The translations under genes were made by a program, and so were the position numbers. DNA of 64,000 bases, taken from assembly GCA_934201705.1 (NCBI GenBank), contig CAKPXF010000014.1:5741-69740 (forward strand), given 5' to 3'. This document shows, one piece after another, positions 17,154 to 25,934 of this stretch. Each line of letters opens with the position of its first letter. The stretch's first letter is position 1. Origin of the DNA: an uncultured Bacilli bacterium. Lineage in GTDB: Bacteria > Bacillota_I > Bacilli_A > RFN20 > CAG-631. The notes under the pieces were generated by a model. The model did not search any database and was not told the DNA's origin. It saw only the letters and a list, made by a program, of their open reading frames with translations.

Positions 17154-18020
17154 ATGTGGCTTTTAATGACGCTATTATCAGCTTTATTTAGTTCGTTAGT
17201 AATATTTTTAATTAAATCGGTAGTTAAAAGGACTGACTCAGACGTGGCCTCTGCTATGGTTTCTTTTGTAGTGTTAGTTTTTTCTTGGATCGCAGCATAC
17301 ATTGCTGGGTCACAATCTACTGTGACACATTTATCAAATAATGAAATTATTTTCTTAGTGTTATCAGGCTTAAGTATAGGGATTTCTTGGATTTTCTTTT
17401 ATAAATCCCTTGCTATTGCTACTATTAGTAAAGCAACTCCGCTTTATTCATTAAAAGTATTTTTTTCGATTATATCATCAATAGTGATTTTTAATGTTAC
17501 TGAAAATATTGTTATGAATATAGTGCTTTCAATTTTACTTTTATGTGGAGTTTTAATAATATGTAAAAATGATAGCTTTAATAGTAAGAAAGAATATAGC
17601 ACATTTTTAATATCAGTTTTTTTATATGCATTTTTTATCAATCTTTCGGTAGTTTTGAGCGAATATGGTGCCACAAATGTTGAAAATAATCTTGCCAATT
17701 CGATAAAAATATGTGTTGTCTTAGTGTATACATGGTTAATTGTATTTATTAAGGATAAACGCCAATTAGTTTTTAATATAAGAAAAGTTGAATTGATACA
17801 TATTTTTATTATTGGTTTATTTATTGTTGGATCATATTTTTGCTTTTATAACGCAATAAAATACGATTATGACAATGTGGTTGTACTTATTAATAGACTT
17901 AGTTTTTTAATATCAATCCTTCTTGCAACAATTTTTTTAAAGGAAAAGCCTACAATTAGAGATATTATGGGATATTTTATTATAACAGTGGCCTTTATTT
18001 TAATTGCTGTCTATTGTTAA
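17154..18020 (+). CDS. DMT-superfamily (EamA) transporter
   Basis: 288 residues with about ten transmembrane helices in two similar halves, each an EamA domain: LSIGISWIFFYKSLA in the first half matches GSYFCFYNAIKY in the second. FLKEKPTIRDIMGYFIIT is the typical EamA ending. The family exports or imports small metabolites such as amino acids and nucleosides; the substrate is unknown. The start has a modest AGGA at proper distance. The gene stands 109 bases after the XRE gene on the same strand without a clear terminator between them. Confidence 0.85.
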   Translation: MWLLMTLLSALFSSLVIFLIKSVVKRTDSDVASAMVSFVVLVFSWIAAYIAGSQSTVTHLSNNEIIFLVLSGLSIGISWIFFYKSLAIATISKATPLYSLKVFFSIISSIVIFNVTENIVMNIVLSILLLCGVLIICKNDSFNSKKEYSTFLISVFLYAFFINLSVVLSEYGATNVENNLANSIKICVVLVYTWLIVFIKDKRQLVFNIRKVELIHIFIIGLFIVGSYFCFYNAIKYDYDNVVVLINRLSFLISILLATIFLKEKPTIRDIMGYFIITVAFILIAVYC

Positions 18021-18096
18021 TAATAAAAATCTTAAGATTTTTAGATAAATATATGTTATAATTATCTCTAGTTAAAAAAAGAGGTGATTTTTAAGA

Positions 18097-21015
18097 ATGA
18101 GATTAGGTCTAGATATTGGCTCAACAACAATAAAGTGTACATTAATAGATAATGATAATAGCTTAGTATATAAAACATACACAAGGCATTATTCACATAT
18201 AAAGGAAACATTGTTAAAGGTTTTAGATGACTTAAATAAAGCAAATCTTATAAAAGATGAATTAGTATATATTGGTATGTCAGGCTCCGCTGGCATTGGA
18301 ATTGCCTCTTCTTTAAGCATTGATTTTGTACAAGAAGTATATGCAACTAAGGTTGCTGCTAATAATTATTTAAAGAATGTTGATTGTATAATAGAGCTTG
18401 GTGGTGAAGATGCTAAGATTTTATTTTTAAATCATGGACTAGAGGTTAGGATGAATGGTACCTGTGCTGGTGGAACAGGAGCCTTTATTGATCAAATGGC
18501 AACTTTATTAAATATAAGTATAGAGGATATGAATAGCCTTGCTAAAAACAAGAAAAAGGAATATACAATTGCTTCTCGCTGTGGTGTATTTGCTAAAACA
18601 GATATCCAAGCCTTGTTAAATCAAGGCGCTTTAAAGGAAGATATTGCTGCTTCAATTTTTAAATCGGTTGTTAATCAAACAATATCAGGATTAGCTCAAG
18701 GAAGAGATATTAAGGGAAATATTGTTTATTTAGGAGGTCCATTAACCTTTATCGATAGCTTAAGATCTTCATTTGATGAATCACTTAGTGTTAAAGGAAC
18801 TTGCCCTGATAATTCTTTATTTTTTGTGGCACTAGGTGCTTCTTTAAGTGCTAGTAAAAAAATGGATTTAAAAGAAATTATTAATAAACTAAACGTCTTA
18901 AAACCAAGCGAGGATTATATTTATAATAAGCCATTATTTAATAATGAAGCTGAGCTTTTAAAGTTTAGAAAGCGCCATGCTTTAGCTAAAGTTGATATTC
19001 TACCTTTAAAGGACTATGAAGGGAAACTATATTTAGGTGTTGATTCAGGTTCAACAACCTTAAAGGTTATTTTAATTGATGAGGATGAGAATATAAGATT
19101 TAGTAAATATTTATCAAATAAAGGAAAGCCACTTGATACATTTAAAGATATTTTAAGTGAAATATATTCAATTAATGAAAATGTTAAAATATGCGGAGCT
19201 GTTTCTACAGGCTATGGTGAGGATTTAATAAAAAATGCTTTTTCTTTAGATGGTGGAATTGTTGAAACAATTGCTCACTTTAAAGCTGCTAAGCATTTTG
19301 AAAAGGACGTTGACTTTGTAATTGATATTGGTGGTCAAGATATTAAATGCTTTAAAATTGAAAATGGTGTAATATCTAATATCTTTTTAAATGAGGCTTG
19401 CTCATCTGGATGTGGCTCATTTTTACAAACATTTGCTAATGCTTTAGGATACGATATAGAAGAATTTTCAAAAATTGGCTTACTTGCTAAAAAGCCAGTT
19501 GATTTAGGATCAAGATGTACTGTATTTATGAATTCAAGCGTTAAGCAAGCACAAAAGGATGGTGCGACAATTGATAATATTTCGGCCGGATTATCAACAT
19601 CTGTTGTTAAAAATGCTATATATAAGGTAATTAGAGTTAGTGATCCTAAAACACTAGGTAGACATATAGTTGTTCAAGGTGGAACATTTTATAATGAAGC
19701 AGTTTTAAGAGCCTTTGAGCAAGAATTAAATTTAAATGTTATACGTCCTAATATTGCAGGTGTTGCAGGAGCTTATGGAGCTGCTTTATATGCTAAGGAG
19801 TTAAGCTTAAATACATCAACAATAATTACTAAAGAACAGGTTTTAAATTTTAATTTTAAAACAACTAACTTTAATTGTAATGGCTGTAGTAATCATTGTG
19901 CTTTAACACTAAATACCTTTTCAAATAATAAAAAATATATTTCTGGAAACAAATGTGAAAAGCCTTTAAGCAATGGAATTATTAATAATGATTTAAATAT
20001 TTATAAATTTATTCAAGATAAGCTAATGTCTTATAAGCCTATTACTGGTAAAAGAGGGAAAATAGCTATCCCATTAGTACTTAATAACTATGAGCTTTTA
20101 CCATTTTGGCATACATTTTTTACATCCTTAGGCTATGAGGTTTACAATAGTGGATTTTCAAGTGTAAAGCTATATTTAGAGGGGCAGCATACAATTCCAT
20201 CAGATACTGCCTGCTATCCAGCAAAGCTAGTTCATGGCCATATTGAAAAGCTATTAAATGAAAACCATAAAATTATTTTTTATCCTTGTATGACTTATAA
20301 TATAAATGAGGGTATTTCTGATAAAAACTACAATTGTCCAATAGTAGCCTATTATCCTGAAACAATAAAAAATAACATTGAAAGAGTAAATGATATTTTA
20401 TTTATTAGAGATTATATAAGCCTTGAAAATAAAAAGCAATTTGAAAAAAGAATATATGAAATACTAAATTTAAGATTAGGCAAATTTAATAAAAAAGAAA
20501 TAAAAATAGCAAGTAATTTAGCTTATTTGGAATATGACAATTATTTAAAAGCAATTCGAAATAAAGCTCAAGAAATAATAAAGCTAGCTAGAAGTGAAAA
20601 TAAAAAAATAATAGTTTTAGCTGGAAGGCCATATCATGTTGATGTTGAGGTTAATCATGGTATTGATAAATTAATTAATAGCTTATCAATGGCTGTTATT
20701 TCAGAAGATAGCATTTCTCATTTAAACAAAAAATTTGCAACTAATGTTTTAAATCAATGGACATATCATGCTCGCCTTTATAGTGCTGCTAAATATGTTA
20801 TTGATAATGATGATATGAATTTAATTCAGCTTGTTTCCTTTGGGTGTGGACTTGATGCTATAACTACTGATGAAACTAAAAAGCTACTAGAAAGCCATGA
20901 TAAAATATATACACAAATAAAAATAGATGAAATTGCTAATTTAGGAGCAATTAAAATTAGAATTCGTTCATTAATTGAAGCAATCAAAGGAAAGGAAAAA
21001 GAACATGGCAAATAA
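18097..21015 (+). CDS. 2-hydroxyacyl-CoA dehydratase activase-like, two ATPase domains
   Basis: 972 residues. There are two BadF/BcrA-type ATPase domains of the ASKHA fold, starting LGLDIGSTTIK (residue 3) and LGVDSGSTTLK (near 310). Each keeps the iron-sulfur Cys pair: Cys123/Cys162 and Cys435/Cys474. Both pairs are 39 residues apart, the same spacing as Cys127/Cys166 of the glutaryl-CoA dehydratase activator HgdC. A DUF2229-like region follows (about 640 to the end), with SDTACYPAKLVHGH, GRPYHVD and SFGCGLDA. The family uses ATP to drive a low-potential electron into a partner protein. In many Bacillota this and the next gene form one protein of about 1400 residues; here they are separate and overlap. 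Confidence 0.85.
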   Translation: MRLGLDIGSTTIKCTLIDNDNSLVYKTYTRHYSHIKETLLKVLDDLNKANLIKDELVYIGMSGSAGIGIASSLSIDFVQEVYATKVAANNYLKNVDCIIELGGEDAKILFLNHGLEVRMNGTCAGGTGAFIDQMATLLNISIEDMNSLAKNKKKEYTIASRCGVFAKTDIQALLNQGALKEDIAASIFKSVVNQTISGLAQGRDIKGNIVYLGGPLTFIDSLRSSFDESLSVKGTCPDNSLFFVALGASLSASKKMDLKEIINKLNVLKPSEDYIYNKPLFNNEAELLKFRKRHALAKVDILPLKDYEGKLYLGVDSGSTTLKVILIDEDENIRFSKYLSNKGKPLDTFKDILSEIYSINENVKICGAVSTGYGEDLIKNAFSLDGGIVETIAHFKAAKHFEKDVDFVIDIGGQDIKCFKIENGVISNIFLNEACSSGCGSFLQTFANALGYDIEEFSKIGLLAKKPVDLGSRCTVFMNSSVKQAQKDGATIDNISAGLSTSVVKNAIYKVIRVSDPKTLGRHIVVQGGTFYNEAVLRAFEQELNLNVIRPNIAGVAGAYGAALYAKELSLNTSTIITKEQVLNFNFKTTNFNCNGCSNHCALTLNTFSNNKKYISGNKCEKPLSNGIINNDLNIYKFIQDKLMSYKPITGKRGKIAIPLVLNNYELLPFWHTFFTSLGYEVYNSGFSSVKLYLEGQHTIPSDTACYPAKLVHGHIEKLLNENHKIIFYPCMTYNINEGISDKNYNCPIVAYYPETIKNNIERVNDILFIRDYISLENKKQFEKRIYEILNLRLGKFNKKEIKIASNLAYLEYDNYLKAIRNKAQEIIKLARSENKKIIVLAGRPYHVDVEVNHGIDKLINSLSMAVISEDSISHLNKKFATNVLNQWTYHARLYSAAKYVIDNDDMNLIQLVSFGCGLDAITTDETKKLLESHDKIYTQIKIDEIANLGAIKIRIRSLIEAIKGKEKEHGK

Positions 21016-22273
21016 GGAATATATTTTAAATTATCCAATATTTACACCAGAAATGAAAAAAACTCATACAGTTTTAATTCCATCCTTTTTAGATTCGCAT
21101 ATGGACATTTTAGCTGGTGCCTTTGAAAAGAAAGGCTATAAGGTAAAAATACTTCAAAATACAGATACATCTTTAGTAAAGGAAGGATTAAAATATGTTC
21201 ATAACGATACTTGCTATCCAGCAACATGTGTTATAGGTCAATTTATTGATGCTTTAAAGCATGAAGATGATGTTAGACATGTCGCTTTAGTATTAACACA
21301 AACTGGTGGTGGATGTAGAGCTACTAATTATGTACCATTATTAAGAAAAGCTTTAGAAAATGCTAATTTAGGTTTTGTACCAGTTATTACCTTTAATTTA
21401 GGTGATTTAGCCAATTGTGAAGGATTAAAGGTTGATTTATCTTTTTTAATGGCCTTATTAGCAGCAGTTACCTATGGTGATACATTAATGTATTTACATA
21501 ATAAAACTAGATCATATGAAATAAATAAGAATGAATCAGACAATTTAGTTGTTAAATGGAATAATAAGCTAAGAAAGCAAATAAGCAAAGGTAAAGGAAC
21601 TAGTATTTTTGAAATCAAAAAGAATTTAAAGCAAATTGTTAAGGAATTTGCTGCCATAAAGCTTAATGTTACTAATAAGCCTAAGGTTGGTATTGTTGGT
21701 GAAATCTATGTAAAATATGCTGCAATTGGTAATAACAGCTTAGAAAAGTTTTTAATTAATGAAGGTGCTGAAATCAATGTTCCTGGAGTATTTGGCTTTT
21801 TAATGTATTGCTTTGCAAATGGTGAGTATGATCATCGTTATTATGGAACTAAATTAAGTAAAAAGATTTATAATACATTTTTACTTAAATTTATTACAAT
21901 GTATGAATCATTGATGATAAAATCGATAAAAAAATATAGTAAATTTAAGCCTATGAATCCTTTTAAGGAAACAAGAAAGGAAACCAGTGGTGTTATTAAG
22001 CATGGCGCTAAAATGGGTGAAGGCTGGCTTTTAACTGCTGAAATGAAAGAATTAATTAAGGATGGCTATCCTAATATTATTTGTGCTCAACCATTTGGCT
22101 GCTTACCTAATCATGTTTGCGGTAAAGGTGTTATGAATAAATTAAAGGAGCTATATCCTAATGCTAATATAACTCCTATTGATTATGATTCATCAGCAAG
22201 TAAGGTAAACCAAGAAAATAGAATAAAGCTAATGCTTGCTCTTGCTAAAGAAAAAATAAATAATGAAAATTAA
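21005..22273 (+). CDS. 2-hydroxyacyl-CoA dehydratase D-component-like protein
   Basis: 422 residues from the ATG at 21005; AAAGGA lies about 10 bases before it, and the in-frame TTG at 20975 lacks a site. It overlaps the activase gene by 11 bases. The fold is that of the dehydratase subunits that hold [4Fe-4S] clusters. Conserved Cys residues lie in HNDTCYPATC, GGGCRATNYVPLL and QPFGCLPNHVCGKG. This corresponds to the C-terminal part of the roughly 1400-residue activase-related fusion proteins, whose substrate is unknown. It is not a full two-subunit dehydratase, and no CoA-transferase or acyl-CoA dehydrogenase is nearby, so a catabolic pathway cannot be assigned. Confidence 0.8.
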   Translation: MANKEYILNYPIFTPEMKKTHTVLIPSFLDSHMDILAGAFEKKGYKVKILQNTDTSLVKEGLKYVHNDTCYPATCVIGQFIDALKHEDDVRHVALVLTQTGGGCRATNYVPLLRKALENANLGFVPVITFNLGDLANCEGLKVDLSFLMALLAAVTYGDTLMYLHNKTRSYEINKNESDNLVVKWNNKLRKQISKGKGTSIFEIKKNLKQIVKEFAAIKLNVTNKPKVGIVGEIYVKYAAIGNNSLEKFLINEGAEINVPGVFGFLMYCFANGEYDHRYYGTKLSKKIYNTFLLKFITMYESLMIKSIKKYSKFKPMNPFKETRKETSGVIKHGAKMGEGWLLTAEMKELIKDGYPNIICAQPFGCLPNHVCGKGVMNKLKELYPNANITPIDYDSSASKVNQENRIKLMLALAKEKINNEN

Positions 22274-22382
22274 GGATTTGTCCTTTACATATTAATATTT
22301 TGCTTTAAAGATAGTAGTAGGTTATCAATTATAATTATTTATGAACTTACACACTTTTCTTGACAAACCCGTATAAATAAAA

Positions 22383-22405
22383 AATCAGCCTATTTTTGGC
22401 TGATT
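22383..22405. terminator. Bidirectional terminator
   Basis: AATCAGCC (22383-22390) pairs with GGCTGATT (22398-22405), with an A-run before and a T-run after. It serves the activase operon and the convergent Lys-rich gene. Confidence 0.9.
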
Positions 22406-22410
22406 TTTTA

Positions 22411-22893
22411 CTACTTATCGTATTTATATTTTTGCTTTCTAATCTTTCCGTCTTTTTTATGAATAGCAATGCTACCATTTTGATTATTAGCTAATTGCTT
22501 TGCATAATCAATTGCTTCAAGCTGTGTTGCAAATGTTTTAATAACCTTTTCACCTTTGGCAAATTTAACTTGCCATTTGCCATCTTCTCTTATTGAAATA
22601 TGATAAACCTTTGGGCGAGATGATTGAGTTTTTTCTGTGTTTTCAACAATTTCAATTTCTTCTTGCTTAGCAGCTTTTGTCTCTTTTTTACAAGTCTTAG
22701 CTTCTACTTCTTTTTTAGTGGCTGTTTTAGCATCATTTTTAGTAGCTTTAACTTCTACCTTTTTAGTAGTTTTATTTTCAACCTTTATTTCTTTTTTACT
22801 AGTAGGCTTAGCTTCCTTTTTTTCTTCTTTTACTACTTTAGTATCTTTTTTTGTAGCAACTTTCTTTTCCTTAGTTTCTTTTCCTTCCTTCAT
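22411..22893 (-). CDS. Lys-rich protein with C-terminal DUF2188 domain
   Basis: 160 residues. Residues 1-95 are almost only Lys, Glu, Thr, Ala and Val in a repeating 'KKEVK/KATKK' style, like the tails of histone H1-like or nucleoid proteins. Residues about 97-160 form a DUF2188 domain: a beta-beta-alpha-beta unit with HISIREDGKWQVK, FATQLEAIDYAK and GSIAIHKKDGKI. A strong AGGAGGA precedes the start. DUF2188 has no settled biochemical role. The basic tail suggests nucleic-acid or polyanion binding. The long open frames on the opposite strand mirror this low-complexity tail and are not genes. Confidence 0.8.
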   Translation of the reverse strand: MKEGKETKEKKVATKKDTKVVKEEKKEAKPTSKKEIKVENKTTKKVEVKATKNDAKTATKKEVEAKTCKKETKAAKQEEIEIVENTEKTQSSRPKVYHISIREDGKWQVKFAKGEKVIKTFATQLEAIDYAKQLANNQNGSIAIHKKDGKIRKQKYKYDK

Positions 22894-23047
22894 AATTTTG
22901 TCCTCCTCTATATAATATTATCGCTTTCATTGCAATAATTTTCAACTATTTTTATTATTTTTAAATAATAAAAAACAAAAAAGTTTTAATAAACAAATCT
23001 AAAACTAATAAAAACTAAAAGAAATATAATTATTAAAGGACTTCTTG

Positions 23048-23056
23048 TGATATAAT
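23048..23056 (+). promoter_or_regulatory. Extended -10 promoter for HAD/asnA operon
   Basis: TGATATAAT: the TG at 23048-23049 plus TATAAT at 23051-23056, 26 bases before the ATG. No good -35 is seen, which fits an extended -10 promoter. Confidence 0.55.
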
Positions 23057-23081
23057 TAACCTGTTTTAAGGGAGTAACAAA

Positions 23082-23726
23082 ATGGAAAAGGAATTTAATT
23101 TAGTTTTATTTGATTGGGATGGAACACTATGCTTTACAGATGAGGTAATTATTAATACAATTATCGATATTGGAAAGGTAGATAATAATAATATTTATCC
23201 TACAAGAGAAGAAATAATGAAAGTAGCTCATTTACCACTAAGGGGTATAGTCGAATCATGCTTTCCTAATCTACCAACCTTATTTTTAGAAAATGAATAT
23301 CGTCGCCTTGTAAAAAATAACTATGCTAAATATTCATATCTTTATGATAATGTTTTAAAAACACTTTTAGCATTAAAGGATAGAGGCTATAAAATAGGTG
23401 TTTTTTCTAATAAAAATAAAATTGAACTTGAATATGTTGTTAGTTTTTATAAGCTAGACAAGGTATTTGATATAGTGGTAGCTCCTGAAGATGCAAAGCA
23501 TGATAAGCCTAATCCAAGTGGTGTTTATTATGCTATGGAAAAGCTAAATGTTAATGATATAAATAAAGTATTATACGTTGGTGATAATACAATTGATTAT
23601 GATACAGCCAATAATGCAAAATGTAAGTGTGTTATTGTAAAATATGCTAAAAGAGCATTAAAGGATTATGTAAAGGCCAATTATTATGTAGATAATTTTA
23701 TTGAATTATTGGACATATTAAAATAA
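23082..23726 (+). CDS. HAD hydrolase, phosphoglycolate phosphatase-like
   Basis: 214 residues. Motif I is FDWDGTL (Asp nucleophile and acid). A helical cap of the Gph/PpaX type follows. Motif II is GVFSNKN, the motif III Lys lies in HDKPNPSG, and motif IV is YVGDNTIDYDTA. The family dephosphorylates small phosphate esters such as phosphoglycolate or pyrophosphate; the substrate is not readable. GGGAG precedes the start. asnA follows after 24 bases with no terminator, so the two are likely co-transcribed. Confidence 0.8.
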   Translation: MEKEFNLVLFDWDGTLCFTDEVIINTIIDIGKVDNNNIYPTREEIMKVAHLPLRGIVESCFPNLPTLFLENEYRRLVKNNYAKYSYLYDNVLKTLLALKDRGYKIGVFSNKNKIELEYVVSFYKLDKVFDIVVAPEDAKHDKPNPSGVYYAMEKLNVNDINKVLYVGDNTIDYDTANNAKCKCVIVKYAKRALKDYVKANYYVDNFIELLDILK

Positions 23727-23750
23727 AGCAATGAAAGAGGTGTTTTAATT

Positions 23751-24749
23751 ATGAAAAAAATAGAAAATTATAATAGCTTACTTAACTTATTAGATACCCA
23801 AATTGCTATAAAATATGTAAAAGATACATTTCAGCAAGAGCTTGTTAGTAAGCTAAATTTACTTAGAATAACAGCTCCATTATTTGTCTTTAAGGAAACT
23901 GGCTTAAATGATGATTTAAATGGTGTTGAAAAGCCAGTAAGCTTTACAATTAAATCTTCTTCAAAGAATGTTGAAATTGTTCATTCACTTGCTAAATGGA
24001 AAAGAAATGCCTTAGGAAAATATAACTTTAAGGAAGAAAGTGGTATTTATACAGATATGAATGCTATAAGAAAGGATGAGGACACTGATTTTATGCATTC
24101 TATTTATGTTGATCAATGGGACTGGGAAAAGGTAATTAGTAAGGAAAATAGAACATTAGATTATTTAGAAAAAACAGTTAAAAAAATATATGAAGCAATT
24201 TATGATTTATCTACTAAAGTAAATGATAAATATAAAAATATTAAGCATAATTTACCAAAGGACATTTATTTTATTTCAACAAGCGAACTTGAAAAAATGT
24301 ATCCACATTTAAGTAGAAAAGAAAGAGAAAATGCAATTTGTCGAAAATATAAAGCAGTCTTTTTATATCAAATAGGCTGGAATTTATCTGATTTAGTTCC
24401 CCATGATTTAAGAGCAGCCGATTATGATGATTGGAATTTAAATGGCGATATTTTATTATATTATGATTTATATGATATAGCCTTTGAAATATCAAGCATG
24501 GGCATTAGAGTTGATGAAAATAGTTTAATAAAGCAATTAAAGTTTAAAAATGAAGAAAATAAGCTAAGCAATGAATACTGTAAAAAAATAATTAACAAAG
24601 AATTACCATATAGTATTGGCGGTGGAATTGGTCAATCTCGTCTTTGTATGTATATGCTAAAAAAAGCTCATATTGGTGAAGTACAAGTATCATTATGGGA
24701 TGAAAAAGATATAAATGAATTAGCTAAAGAAAATATATATTTATTATAA
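23751..24749 (+). CDS. asnA: Aspartate--ammonia ligase
   Basis: 332 residues, full length. AsnA makes asparagine from aspartate, ammonia and ATP through an aspartyl-AMP intermediate, and is related to class II aminoacyl-tRNA synthetases. Signature stretches are IAIKYVKDTFQ at the start, ITAPLF, HSLAKWKRNALGKY, TDMNAIRKDED, YVDQWDWE, and the class II motif 3-like GGGIGQSRLCMYML near the C-terminus, which carries the ATP-binding Arg. AGAGGTG precedes the ATG. Together with glnA it suggests direct ammonia use by this cell. Confidence 0.97.
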   Translation: MKKIENYNSLLNLLDTQIAIKYVKDTFQQELVSKLNLLRITAPLFVFKETGLNDDLNGVEKPVSFTIKSSSKNVEIVHSLAKWKRNALGKYNFKEESGIYTDMNAIRKDEDTDFMHSIYVDQWDWEKVISKENRTLDYLEKTVKKIYEAIYDLSTKVNDKYKNIKHNLPKDIYFISTSELEKMYPHLSRKERENAICRKYKAVFLYQIGWNLSDLVPHDLRAADYDDWNLNGDILLYYDLYDIAFEISSMGIRVDENSLIKQLKFKNEENKLSNEYCKKIINKELPYSIGGGIGQSRLCMYMLKKAHIGEVQVSLWDEKDINELAKENIYLL

Positions 24750-24754
24750 AAATA

Positions 24755-24795
24755 GCACAAATTAGAGAAATTAATCCTTTAATTTGTGCCTTTTA
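24755..24795. terminator. asnA terminator
   Basis: GCACAAATTA (24755-24764) pairs with TAATTTGTGC (24780-24789), followed by CTTTTATTT. It lies between convergent genes and may serve both. Confidence 0.85.
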
Positions 24796-24796
24796 T

Positions 24797-25846
24797 TTAT
24801 AATAGCTTATATTTTAATTCATTAATAAATTTATCAGTTAATAAATAAGTTAAATCATCAATATTATTAATTTCATAATCATTTAATGCTTCATGAATTT
24901 TATTAATGATATGATCATAGAATGATTCTTCATCTATATAATTATTTTCAATTTGATAAATCTGTTCAAATAAATATGTTAAAATGCAACGCCTTAGCAT
25001 AATAATCATAGAATTTTCAATCCAATAATCAGCTTTATCCTTTAAAACTTTTATAATTTTTAAATAAGTTATTAAGCCATCATCAACATCATGCCATAAA
25101 TCAACGAAATAATAATCATAGGAAGTCTTTAAATTATTGATAAAATTTATAGCATCATCCTTAATTATTTTAATTTTATCTTTATTTTCAAATAAAGGTA
25201 AAATATTTTTTGTAAATAAATCAATAACATTTTGATCATTTTCAATAATAGTTATAGATTTAACATCATCTTTTAATGATACCATATATTGATAATAGCC
25301 AAGCCCTAATCCAAATGTTAAAACATTTCCTTTAGCTTTTGATATCGATTTTTCCATTGTATTTATTTCATGAGGAGTAATTAGCATCCAAATGCTATCA
25401 TCCTTATATAAGGCTAAATAGTTAAAAGTGTCTTTAAAATAACCAAGGGGTATTATTTCATGATATTTATTATCAACCTTAACAAAATCATATAAAAAGC
25501 CTTCATACTTATTATATTGTAAGGCTTTAAATTTATAATTTTTATATGATAAATCATTAATTTTAATATTTTTTATATAAGGATTATTTAAATATTTATT
25601 TATATCTAATTCAGTAAAGTTTTTGTCCAAATGATAATCTTTAATTTCTTTAATAAAGCTTTTATCAAAGCCATAATACTCCTTAACACATTCATATAAT
25701 GATTTATTATCTTTAACTAATGTGGCTATTTCTTTAGCATTATAAAGATAATCAAAAATAAAATCAGATAAAACTTTATTTGTTTCATCTATTTTAAAAA
25801 TTTCTTTAAGCTTTTGTTCACTAAGTGAAGTTTTATTTAATCGCAT
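24797..25846 (-). CDS. Methyltransferase-like Rossmann protein
   Basis: 349 residues. The N-terminal 150 residues are helical and unfamiliar. The C-terminal half is a class I methyltransferase or spermidine-synthase-like fold. The glycine-rich motif VLTFGLGLGYYQY sits near residue 175, the acidic ITIIENDQNVI follows on strand 2, IIKDDAINFI corresponds to motif III, and YYFVDLWHD to motif IV. This order (GLGxGY, then ExD) resembles SAM or decarboxylated-SAM binding. The acceptor is unknown. The ribosome site (GAGTG) is weak. Confidence 0.6.
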   Translation of the reverse strand: MRLNKTSLSEQKLKEIFKIDETNKVLSDFIFDYLYNAKEIATLVKDNKSLYECVKEYYGFDKSFIKEIKDYHLDKNFTELDINKYLNNPYIKNIKINDLSYKNYKFKALQYNKYEGFLYDFVKVDNKYHEIIPLGYFKDTFNYLALYKDDSIWMLITPHEINTMEKSISKAKGNVLTFGLGLGYYQYMVSLKDDVKSITIIENDQNVIDLFTKNILPLFENKDKIKIIKDDAINFINNLKTSYDYYFVDLWHDVDDGLITYLKIIKVLKDKADYWIENSMIIMLRRCILTYLFEQIYQIENNYIDEESFYDHIINKIHEALNDYEINNIDDLTYLLTDKFINELKYKLL

Positions 25847-25934
25847 TTAATCACACTCATTTCGCAACATCTATTATATACTATTTTTTTCTTCTATGGT
25901 AAAATATTTGTATTTAGTGGAGGAGTTTTCACAT

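Noticed and set aside
18025..18042. Terminator after the DMT transporter gene
   Set aside because: AAAAATCTTAAGATTTTT is a perfect palindrome but has no loop and no GC core, so it is weak at best.
22624..22938. Phe/Ser-rich open frames on the plus strand
   Set aside because: They are mirrors of the Lys-rich minus-strand gene; they have no ribosome site and low-complexity content.
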